Shown here: positions 18,401 through 25,105 of the stretch, one piece after another
Position numbering within the stretch: the stretch's first letter is position 1
Layout: each line of letters opens with the position of its first letter
Assembly: GCA_017462125.1 (NCBI GenBank)
Contig: JAFTRQ010000132.1
Coordinates: 1 to 64,000 of the forward strand
DNA length: 64,000 nt
Source of the DNA: Clostridia bacterium
Lineage (GTDB): Bacteria > Bacillota_A > Clostridia > Oscillospirales > CAG-272
Direction of reading: 5' to 3'
Notes under the pieces: model-generated
Seen by the model: the letters and a program-made list of their open reading frames with translations, nothing else
Told to the model about the DNA's origin: nothing
The model's database searches: none
Position numbers and translations under genes: made by a program

Positions 18401-19210
18401 CGCCCCCACGGAGAAAGCGAGGAAGAAAAGCTTCTCTCCACGATTCCGGCAAAGGTTGCGGCATCCAAGGTATCCTCCACTATGCTGGATAACAGCATCT
18501 TCAGCCCCATTCCCACGGGCAAGCTGTTTGGCGAGGAGGGCGACGAGATCGAAGAGAGTGAAAACGAAACGGCAACGCACATCAAAAACAGGATCCTGCT
18601 GATGCGCTCCCGCACAGGTGATTTCGACAGCCTGCTGGAGGTCAACAAAAAGCCCACCGCGGCTGAAAAAGGTACTGCAGCCCACCTGTTTTTGCAATAT
18701 TGCGACTACGAGCGTACTCTCACGCACGGGCTTGAGGAGGAGATTGCGCGGCTTTGCGAGCAGAGATACATCTCTCGCCGCACCGCGGATATCATCGACC
18801 GCAGACAGCTTGCGCCCTTCTTCAAGAGCGAGCTGTTCGACCATATCCGCAAGGCCAAGCAGGTACGTCGGGAATTTCAGTTCGGTATGTTTCATTCGGC
18901 ATCGGATTTCACCGAGGACAGCAGGCTGAAGGAGCTTGTCGCGGACAAAAAGATATTCGTACAGGGCTCGGTGGATCTTCTGATCGAGACCGAGGACGGA
19001 GAGATCCTGCTGTGCGACTACAAGACCGACAGGATCAGCGCAGAGGAGCGTTCCGACCCTGCCCTGCTGACAGCGCGAATGCAGGAAAAGCACGGCGAGC
19101 AGCTAAAGCAATATCGCTTTGCGGTAAAGGAGATATTCGGACGTGAGCCTACACGGGTTTATATCTATTCCGTGCCGTTGGGAAGGCTGATTGAAATAGA
19201 AGAATCATAA
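15407..19210 (+). CDS. addA: ATP-dependent helicase/nuclease subunit A, AddA
   Basis: The 1267-residue partner of AddB is a UvrD/SF1A helicase fused to a RecB-family nuclease. It opens with the Q motif FTPAQQDAM and Walker A SAAAGSGKTYTLT (about 21-33). Motif II is VYIDEYQDVNEIQ, a later helicase motif is MTIHQSKGLEF, and motif VI is YVALTRACERL. The C-terminal nuclease has AEKGTAAHLFLQY and ILLCDYKTDRIS with the metal and catalytic Asp/Lys. Together these give the 3'-5' translocating motor and one of the complex's two nuclease sites. A terminator follows at 19215-19270. Confidence 0.95.
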   Translation: MAFTPAQQDAMTARDRTLLISAAAGSGKTYTLTHRIIDSIIADESKSLDRMLIVTFTRAAAGELKAKISKALSEAIAADPGNMRLQAQLMKLGNAHISTIDSFFSGPIRANFEKLGLPASMRMADEAELAPVRDNVLKGTLDLFFDNHSGIEDGVLTDVGHRSAYTDLLSLISGARDSSSLLPSLTKIYRKLTTSPRGIKRLYDHAARMEEAAGADFFEGAEGKVILGAVSDTVNYARLRLEKCIGEMQAEIALLSDDSSPEAIGAGAGLQKKYIPDFEDDVNRLISLSEALKRGYGAAREAFDALKFKTISRLTADEKSELAEHFKTLRGKILDPVKKLGGVYFKHSTEEIGRQYLVSAELCRVLGQLLEEFDHRYSEEKLRRGVCEFSDMPKFMLRLLQNEDGTPTAFADSMAKDFDEVYIDEYQDVNEIQDRIFELIGRDRRFMVGDIKQSIYGFREAEPSIFAAYRRRFPLYDREHPEIRSEDGGNSIFMSNNFRCDENVVKFSNQVCSTVFSAFADSIGYTSKDDLIFSKDNKIPDYKSPHVVLNLIQPKEDDSVDEEETLTLTEDKNEDRYYDEAVVTANEIARLIRDGNEHTAAGKRITAGDIAVLVRGHALAKPLTDALSRLGIKYVTSTKTELFEGYEMKLLVDLLTVIDNPRSDVPLCRLLCAEGPAITPWMNLDRVIRIRKRAEGSRSLFDALILFGETDEDADLAKVCRDFVAWIEKMRHLSSKLSADKLLRALSQGERYAALCESEAYTYLYNCACRYVRQSWNGLYSFLTYFKNLLEKGEAGSEPIKAQGDEVRIMTIHQSKGLEFNVCFLFGLGKGFNVLDTRDALIFSRDFGLSLKLPPYFEGKESPFERVRRRKEDTAMMRAAALKIKNDLIEEEARIFYVALTRACERLYLSGTLKKPYAQVEREYLDCPDVSYSVKNGSNYLHWTLLPLAGSGRETDVYKINLFERGESRLASPVMRTEVEAAEQEFSEDDRLLAEELNRPHGESEEEKLLSTIPAKVAASKVSSTMLDNSIFSPIPTGKLFGEEGDEIEESENETATHIKNRILLMRSRTGDFDSLLEVNKKPTAAEKGTAAHLFLQYCDYERTLTHGLEEEIARLCEQRYISRRTADIIDRRQLAPFFKSELFDHIRKAKQVRREFQFGMFHSASDFTEDSRLKELVADKKIFVQGSVDLLIETEDGEILLCDYKTDRISAEERSDPALLTARMQEKHGEQLKQYRFAVKEIFGREPTRVYIYSVPLGRLIEIEES

Positions 19211-19214
19211 ATTC

Positions 19215-19270
19215 AAAATGCAGAATCCGATTGAAAGCCATATAGGTTTTCTTTCTTGATTCTGCATTTT
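19215..19270. terminator. terminator of addA, possibly also of enolase
   Basis: AAAATGCAGAATC (19215-19227) pairs perfectly with GATTCTGCATTTT (19258-19270) around a 30-nt loop; T-rich sequence follows on plus and A-rich precedes. It sits between the convergent addA and eno. Confidence 0.6.
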
Positions 19271-19305
19271 TCTTGTCCATATTACAATCAATAACGGAGT
19301 ATTTC

Positions 19306-20625
19306 TCAGCACTGCTCACCGCAGAAGGTTGCGGCTGTCGGCTTGATGGCGGCTTGTGACAAACCGTAGGTGGCACTATGCCCAAGCGACGCCTCAATGC
19401 GCAAAAGTCTGTTATATTTCGCCACGCGATCACTACGGCAGGGCGCGCCCGACTTTATAAACGGTGCGCCAAGCCCTACCGCAAGGTCCGCAATGGTGGT
19501 GTCTTCGGTCTCGCCTGAGCGATGCGACAGAATATAAGCATACCCCGCTGAGGATGCAAGGCCTGTCACGGTGATCACCTCGGACAGTGTACCGATCTGA
19601 TTGGGCTTGACCAGAATGGCATTTGCCGCACCCGTTTCGATCCCTCGCTTGAGCCGCGTGGGATTGGTAACGAAAAAGTCGTCGCCCACAAGCATCACCT
19701 TGTCGCCTATAGCTTGGGTGATCTCTCTCCAACCTTCGAAATCGCGCTGATCCAAGGGGTCCTCGATGGACATAATGGGATAGCGCTCTGCAAGCGATCT
19801 CCAATAGCCGATCATCTCCCCACGCTCCATTTTTTTACCTCGCTTGGGCATTTTATAGATTCCGCTTTCCTCGTCATACCACTCGGAGGATGCCACGTCA
19901 AGGGCTAATCTCACAGCGTCGGTGCTGTAGCCCGCGGTCTCTACGGCTGTACAGATCAGCTCGATCGCCTGCTCGTCGGAATCAAGGCTTGGCGCAAACC
20001 CACCCTCGTCCCCCACGCCCGTGGAAAGACCCTTTTTCTTTAAAATACCGCCAAGGGTGTGATAGATCTCACTTCCCATCCGCAACGCATCGGCAAAGGA
20101 GGGCGCGCCGATCGGTACGATCATAAATTCCTGAATCTCCACGTTGTTTGCGGCATGGGCACCGCCGTTGAGAATGTTCATCATCGGGATCGGCAATCTT
20201 GTGGCACGGGAGCCGCCGATCCACCGAAAAAGCGGGATCTGATAGGCATTGGCGCAGGCACGCGCATTGGCGAGAGACACCGCAAGTATGGCATTGGCAC
20301 CAAGCTTGGACTTGTTTTCGGTGCCGTCCAAGGAGATCATCAATCTGTCGACCGATGCCTGCTCAGCGGCATAGATACCCACAAGCTCGGGAGAGATCGA
20401 CTTGCAGATGCCGTTCACCGCCTCCAGCACGCCGCGGCCGCCGTAACGTCTTGTATCACGGTCTCTTTTTTCGCAGGCCTCATAGATTCCCGTAGACGCA
20501 CCGGAGGGTACGCTTGCCACGCCTACCGTGCCGTCCGACAGCATCACGCTTGCCTCCACCGTGGGATTTCCGCGGGAGTCAAGGATCTCACGCCCGCTGC
20601 ATTTTACGATCTGTGGTTTTATCAT
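19306..20625 (-). CDS. eno: enolase (phosphopyruvate hydratase)
   Basis: Enolase converts 2-phosphoglycerate to phosphoenolpyruvate in lower glycolysis. The 439-residue length is normal. The N-terminal loop EILDSRGNPTVEA and SGASTGIYEA, the catalytic His/Glu in GGAHAANNVEIQEF, GDEGGFAPSL, the Mg ligands in LALDVASSEW, SIEDPLDQ and VGDDFFVT, the catalytic Lys in ILVKPNQIGTLSE and SHRSGETEDT are all present, so it should be active. It is transcribed alone on the minus strand. Its C-terminal tail ends in GEQC rather than the usual short acidic or basic tail. No strong Shine-Dalgarno is visible; the start agrees with the family. Confidence 0.95.
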   Translation of the reverse strand: MIKPQIVKCSGREILDSRGNPTVEASVMLSDGTVGVASVPSGASTGIYEACEKRDRDTRRYGGRGVLEAVNGICKSISPELVGIYAAEQASVDRLMISLDGTENKSKLGANAILAVSLANARACANAYQIPLFRWIGGSRATRLPIPMMNILNGGAHAANNVEIQEFMIVPIGAPSFADALRMGSEIYHTLGGILKKKGLSTGVGDEGGFAPSLDSDEQAIELICTAVETAGYSTDAVRLALDVASSEWYDEESGIYKMPKRGKKMERGEMIGYWRSLAERYPIMSIEDPLDQRDFEGWREITQAIGDKVMLVGDDFFVTNPTRLKRGIETGAANAILVKPNQIGTLSEVITVTGLASSAGYAYILSHRSGETEDTTIADLAVGLGAPFIKSGAPCRSDRVAKYNRLLRIEASLGHSATYGLSQAAIKPTAATFCGEQC

Positions 20626-20807
20626 AATTTATATCCAACCCTTTCATATTTCTACAGTATTATTATTTTGCGATTTTACCGTGTTTATTCGTGAAAGAGG
20701 GGATAAAAATGGGTTGCGTCATTCAGATTCCAAAGACGTTTTGAGCTGAGCGCCGCCATACGGGAGTGTTTCAGAGTGGCTTAAGCGGCTGAACGGTCAC
20801 ATAAGCT

Positions 20808-20842
20808 GATGAGCTCCGCCGAAAAATTCGGCGGAGCTCATC
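20808..20842. terminator. strong hairpin in the eno upstream gap
   Basis: GATGAGCTCCGCCGAA (20808-20823) pairs perfectly with TTCGGCGGAGCTCATC (20827-20842) around 3 nt, followed on plus by CATTTAAAAAAC. Neither flanking gene is on the plus strand, so its job is unclear. It could end a short unannotated plus-strand transcript. Confidence 0.5.
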
Positions 20843-20890
20843 ATTTAAAAAACAAAAAATTATTGAAACGTTAATTCGTCTTTGCTTTTG

Positions 20891-20929
20891 AAAGCGGCTT
20901 ATGCTTGTGCAAAACGACATAACCGCTTT
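20891..20929. repeat. imperfect hairpin downstream of the lipoprotein gene
   Basis: AAAGCGGCTTATG pairs with CATAACCGCTTT with one bulge. It lies 13 bp past the stop of the minus-strand lipoprotein and may end its transcript, although no U-tract follows on that strand. The rest of the 20626-20941 gap holds no gene. Confidence 0.4.
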
Positions 20930-20941
20930 TATTCGTTTAAA

Positions 20942-21712
20942 TTATCCGAGAAAATCGTCGGCATCAACCTGCTCGTAGGAATCCGCATCCTCGGGTGCGG
21001 TAATCTCCTTGCCTGCTTCAAAATCATAAGTCATGGTCATATCCGCGTCTACGTTCACTACACCGTAGTCCTCAATATCCAGCGTCATAGCCATATCCAC
21101 GTCCATGCTCTTATAGAAGCCGTCCTTATCGATAACGATCACAAGCGTCATATTCTCTGCGTCTACAGATGCCTCGACACCCTCTGTTGAGCCAAGCTCA
21201 CCCATCATACTGTCGATCATCGCATTATCGTCATCGCTGAGGCCCTTGCAGGTGATGGTGGTACTGCCGTCATCATTCAAGACAACCGTAACCTCCTTGA
21301 AGCTGTTGACACTGCCTGCAGTCATTTCAGTGCTTCCGCTTCCCATCATTTCCATCGCTTGCTCGGCGGTCAGAGCCATACGCATCTTCATACCCATCAC
21401 GTCTATATACATCGTATTGTCTACGTATACGTAACCGACCTTCTCGCCGTAGAGCTCCATATCCATGGCGAAATTGGTGCCATCCATATAGACCGTCATT
21501 TCCATACCCGACATTTCCTCAAATACCGCGTTCATCTGCTCGTCATCACAGCTGTAATTCATTTCCGTGGTGATCGCACAGGGCTCCTCCAATAGCTTCT
21601 GCGCAGCTACAGCCTCCAATTCAGCGGGGGTCTTTTCTTCTTCGCAAGCGGTAAACAACGCAAGCATCATCAAAACGCTCATTACAACCGCAAAAATCTT
21701 TGTAATTCTCAT
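20942..21712 (-). CDS. predicted lipoprotein of unknown function
   Basis: The 256-residue protein has a signal peptide with lipobox LFTAC (Cys23), then an acidic, Met-rich mature part. Repeated segments such as MEMTVYMDGTNFAMDMEL, KVGYVYVDNTMYIDVMG and DVDMAMTLDIEDYG alternate in a beta-strand pattern, like the half-barrel folds of LolA/LppX or DUF6612-type lipoproteins; this is an inference from pattern only. GAGG lies 8 nt before the ATG. It is the last gene of the minus-strand run after the FolC-like gene (37-bp gap). No enzymatic motif is visible. Confidence 0.75.
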   Translation of the reverse strand: MRITKIFAVVMSVLMMLALFTACEEEKTPAELEAVAAQKLLEEPCAITTEMNYSCDDEQMNAVFEEMSGMEMTVYMDGTNFAMDMELYGEKVGYVYVDNTMYIDVMGMKMRMALTAEQAMEMMGSGSTEMTAGSVNSFKEVTVVLNDDGSTTITCKGLSDDDNAMIDSMMGELGSTEGVEASVDAENMTLVIVIDKDGFYKSMDVDMAMTLDIEDYGVVNVDADMTMTYDFEAGKEITAPEDADSYEQVDADDFLG

Positions 21713-21749
21713 TTTTCGTACCTCTTTTCAAAAATTCATATTTCAATGC

Positions 21750-22976
21750 TTAAATGCCAAATTTTTTGAAAATCGCCGCCTTCATCTCTGCGGCAAACGT
21801 GACGCCGCCAAGGCAACAGATGGGGATATCCTCTTGCTCCAACAACACACCCGACGCTTCCTCGGGGGTCTTGCAGCAGGTTACGTTCTCAACGGATGCT
21901 CCGTCCTGTCCGACGGTCACAATCCGACACAGCTCCCTGTCTGCAAATGCCAAAAGAAGCTCATCAAGCTCGTATTCCTCACCGCCAACACAAACGGTCA
22001 GCCTTTCAAGCTTGCCCCACAGCTCGTCGGCTGTCTGCAGAAGCAGCTCGGCTTCGCGGCGGTTACTTGCAAAATCCGATATGATCAAGGGAGAGGCAGA
22101 GATCATTTCAAAGCCTCCCATACCGCTCACCTGCTCGAGTCCCGCGATGATACTGCTCCAAGGAAGCTTGACACCGCCGCGGCGCAGAGCCAGAGCGCAC
22201 TCGATCACGGTCATAGCGGCATTGCGCAGAATATGCGACGGGCTTCGCAAGGAATAGCCCTCCTTACCGCAATAACTGAAGCGAAGTCTTCTCGGCGTTG
22301 TCTCAACGACCTCAAATTGCGCCTTGATGGGGATGTACAAGCGCACACCGCTCATAGCACAGGCGTTGGAGATCATATTGTAGATCTCGCTTTTCTGGTT
22401 TCCGCTGACCACCTCACGGGTACCGCGGCGCACCGCCTCGCAGAGCGATTTCAGCCGCGCAAGTCCCTTCTCGGATTCGTCATAAACCGTAGGCATCACG
22501 ATCAGCTCGTAAGGCGCGCAGATGCTGTCCAAAGAATAATTGTAGTCAGACATTCCTTGCAGAATCACGTAATCACAATCGTACAGTCGGAACAGGAGCA
22601 ATCCGAGTGCAAAGGTTGCCTCCTCTCTGCAGCAGGGCTCCTCTATTCTCTGCGCCGCAGCTCTCAATTCTGCAACGGCCTTATTGAATTCGGTGATCGA
22701 CGGAACGGCGGAATCGATAAAGATCGACTCTCTCGCATCAAAGCCCGCGGCGGAGGTAAGTCTTCCCACTCGATGGCCTGCATTTTTGATCACAGATTCC
22801 AGCATCAAGGCGCAGGCATAACCCGCGGTGCCCGCCGGAAGGCAGATGACGCGCATACCCATATGTACTCTGCCCATATGCTCGCAAAGCTCTCTCGCTC
22901 TCTTTTTCGAGATATCCTCCGGCATTGGAGCAGGCTCAAAGCCGCTCATTGTTTTCAAAGAATTCGCATATTTCAT
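21750..22976 (-). CDS. FolC/Mur-ligase-like protein with a degenerate P-loop
   Basis: The 408-residue protein follows the layout of folylpolyglutamate synthase. VICLPAGTAGYACALMLE (43-60) sits where FolC has VAGTNGKGSxxxxL; AGHRVGRLTS matches the following strand; the middle has DCDYVILQGMSDYNYSLD, and SDFASNRREAE sits where FolC has the DGAHNP loop that opens the C-terminal domain. The P-loop is altered at every key place (K to Y53, S to C55, G to A54), so ATP binding by the usual mode is unlikely. I infer a catalytically dead or repurposed ligase, possibly a scaffold or regulator. It is 35 bp after the GH13 gene and 37 bp before the lipoprotein gene. Confidence 0.65.
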   Translation of the reverse strand: MKYANSLKTMSGFEPAPMPEDISKKRARELCEHMGRVHMGMRVICLPAGTAGYACALMLESVIKNAGHRVGRLTSAAGFDARESIFIDSAVPSITEFNKAVAELRAAAQRIEEPCCREEATFALGLLLFRLYDCDYVILQGMSDYNYSLDSICAPYELIVMPTVYDESEKGLARLKSLCEAVRRGTREVVSGNQKSEIYNMISNACAMSGVRLYIPIKAQFEVVETTPRRLRFSYCGKEGYSLRSPSHILRNAAMTVIECALALRRGGVKLPWSSIIAGLEQVSGMGGFEMISASPLIISDFASNRREAELLLQTADELWGKLERLTVCVGGEEYELDELLLAFADRELCRIVTVGQDGASVENVTCCKTPEEASGVLLEQEDIPICCLGGVTFAAEMKAAIFKKFGI

Positions 22977-23011
22977 TTATCCTCAATTTCGCTTTGCAAG
23001 CGAAGCGTCGC

Positions 23012-24955
23012 TTACAGCGTTATCTCCTTTAAAATCATCGCGGTATCCGCGCGTACGGTGACCGCTCTCTCATAATGTCGTCCGCTGATCAAGTCAAGAT
23101 ATATCGCTCCCTCGGGGATCGGAAAATCAAACGCCTCGCCACGGTTTGCGGCAACGATCAGGCGGCTGCTTCCCTTTTCTCTGACGAAAACGATTCCACT
23201 CTCGCTGTGACTTACGGTATAAAAGCTTCCTCCGTCAAGCGCTTCCTCCTCCATACGGATCCGTCCCAACGCCCGATAATGCGCCAGAAGGTCGCTACGG
23301 GTCTTCTCCTCAAGCTCATGCCACGGGAACGGCATACGGCAGAAGGGATCGCCATAGCCCTCAAGCCCCACCTCGTCACCGTAATAAACAGAGGGAATAC
23401 CGAAGGAGGTGAACTGAAGCACCGAAGCAAGCTTGAGCAGCTTCACGCCGCGCTCACGCTCCTTTTTGGACAAACGCGCTACCGATTTTGCCGCGTTATC
23501 AAGCTCCTCGCCCTCATCGTCTCTGCCCAGCACCGTCAGTATACGCTCGGTGTCGTGAGTACCGATGATATTCATCAGCTTATGACAGACAAAGGGCGGA
23601 TAGGAGGAATAAAGCTCTGTGAGCGTGTTGTAAAGGGTCTCGCCGTCGCCCCACAGGCAGAAGGAAACGATGGCATTTTTCAAAGGATAATTCATCACGC
23701 TGTCAAGCTGCTTGCCTCTGAAATAGCGGCGGCGCTTACCATACGCCATCTTGTCGGCGGCATTTTCCCACACCTCGCCGATAATGACCGCTTCTCCATC
23801 GCTTGCCTCCTTGGCAGAGGCACGGAGCTCGTCTAAAAATTCGTCGGCAAGCTCGTCGGCAACGTCAAGTCGCCAACCCACGATGCCACGGTCGATATAT
23901 TTTCGAATGATGCCGTCCTCGCCTGTAAAATAGCGGCGGCAGTCTTCACTTTCGTGATTCAATTTGGGAAGAATGTCAATTCCCCACCAGCACTCGTACT
24001 TTTCGGGGTATTCGCGGAAGCAAAACCAGTCCCGATAAGGGGATTCGGGGTCGCTGTAAGCGCCCTTGCCGCCGAAATTGGAATAGCGGTCAAAGTAGAG
24101 GCTATCGTCACCCGTGTGATTAAATACACCGTCGAGGATGATGCCGATTCCCTTTTCTCTTGCCTTGGAGATCAAGTTATCCAAGGCCTCGTCGCCGCCA
24201 AACATCGCATCCACGTGCTCGTAATTTGCCGTGTCATATTTATGGTTGCTGTAAGCCTCGAAGATGGGGCAAAGATAGATGCAGGTGACGCCGAGAGAGG
24301 CAAGATAGTCAAGCTTTTCGGCAACACCCCAAAGGTTTCCGCCAAAGAACATATTGTTTTTCAGCGGTGCACCGGGATAGGGCGCATATTGCGGGATGCC
24401 GCTTTCCCAATCCTCGTTGAGGATCGCACCATCCTTGACCTTGATCGCTCTTGCCTGCTCGCTCTCCCCACGGAAGAAACGATCGGTAAAGATCTGATAC
24501 ATCACACCCCGTCCAAAGCCCTTCGGTGTGGTATAATCCTTCTCATAGACCAAAAGACGGAACCGTGCGCCCTCCCTTTCGGCGAGTGTGAAGTCAAGAT
24601 TGTTATAGCTGTCGGTAAACAGCGTTTCAAAGCCGCGCAGGAGCAGAAATTCATAATAGAACAGCCCCGAGCCTTCATCGCCGCAAAGCTTTGCGGTATC
24701 AAGAGTGCAGGAATAAACGTCGGAGAGGTTGTCCGAGCGGCAAAAGTCAAGGGGAAGGTCGACATCCTTCCCGCCGTCACGATTCAGACGCATAACCGCT
24801 CCCGACGCACCAACGCGACGGGAAACCGTCAGCTCAATATTCAAAACCGTACCCCATGGCAGAGCGCCAAGATCGGACACGTCTGTATTACCTGCGAACT
24901 TGCTGATCCTTACGGCGCAATCGGAGTCCGTATCAAAATATATTTTTGGGAGCAT
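23012..24955 (-). CDS. GH13 alpha-glucosidase of neopullulanase/cyclomaltodextrinase type
   Basis: The start is the ATG at 24955, where AAGGGG lies 7 nt upstream. The longer frame to 25054 runs through hairpin-rich spacer. The 647-residue protein has an N-terminal beta-sandwich (about 1-120) like the starch-binding domain of neopullulanases. The GH13 barrel follows with YQIFTDRF, ILDGVFNHTG (region I), GWRLDVADE (nucleophile Asp), VIIGEVWEN (acid/base Glu) and IIGTHDTERIL (transition-state Asp). It has no signal peptide, so it acts in the cytoplasm on maltodextrins or branched oligosaccharides. It follows glgP, which fits trimming of phosphorylase limit dextrins. Confidence 0.88.
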   Translation of the reverse strand: MLPKIYFDTDSDCAVRISKFAGNTDVSDLGALPWGTVLNIELTVSRRVGASGAVMRLNRDGGKDVDLPLDFCRSDNLSDVYSCTLDTAKLCGDEGSGLFYYEFLLLRGFETLFTDSYNNLDFTLAEREGARFRLLVYEKDYTTPKGFGRGVMYQIFTDRFFRGESEQARAIKVKDGAILNEDWESGIPQYAPYPGAPLKNNMFFGGNLWGVAEKLDYLASLGVTCIYLCPIFEAYSNHKYDTANYEHVDAMFGGDEALDNLISKAREKGIGIILDGVFNHTGDDSLYFDRYSNFGGKGAYSDPESPYRDWFCFREYPEKYECWWGIDILPKLNHESEDCRRYFTGEDGIIRKYIDRGIVGWRLDVADELADEFLDELRASAKEASDGEAVIIGEVWENAADKMAYGKRRRYFRGKQLDSVMNYPLKNAIVSFCLWGDGETLYNTLTELYSSYPPFVCHKLMNIIGTHDTERILTVLGRDDEGEELDNAAKSVARLSKKERERGVKLLKLASVLQFTSFGIPSVYYGDEVGLEGYGDPFCRMPFPWHELEEKTRSDLLAHYRALGRIRMEEEALDGGSFYTVSHSESGIVFVREKGSSRLIVAANRGEAFDFPIPEGAIYLDLISGRHYERAVTVRADTAMILKEITL

Positions 24956-25052
24956 TTTATTCCCCTTTAAAATCAAAAATTGAAAACCGCAAGGAGGTTT
25001 TCTTCCTTCACCCGTGCATCGCACGGATTTCAAACGCCGCAAGGCGTATTTC

Positions 25053-25087
25053 ATATGAGCGCTTGCATTTCCTGCAAGCGCTCATAT
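25053..25087. repeat. hairpin cluster between glgP and the GH13 gene
   Basis: ATATGAGCGCTTGCA (25053-25067) pairs perfectly with TGCAAGCGCTCATAT (25073-25087). Three shorter hairpins precede it in the same 150-bp gap: GAAAACC/GGTTTTC, CCGTGC/GCACGG and ACGCC/GGCGT. They could stabilise or end the glgP message. Confidence 0.55.
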
Positions 25088-25105
25088 TTCACCGTCTGTT
25101 CAATA

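Noticed and set aside
20771..20800. tRNA-like text (GGGAGTGTTTCAGAGTGGCTTAAGCGGCTG) upstream of enolase, split here as D-arm-like CAGAGTGGCTTAAGCGGCTG
   Set aside because: It resembles the 5' third of a serine or leucine tRNA, but no anticodon stem, T-arm (GGTTCGAATCC) or acceptor 3' half follows. At most a fragment; not called as a gene.
21567..23075. 502-codon open frame on plus
   Set aside because: Opposite to the FolC-like and lipoprotein genes, which have ribosome sites and family motifs; no domain is visible in the plus frame.
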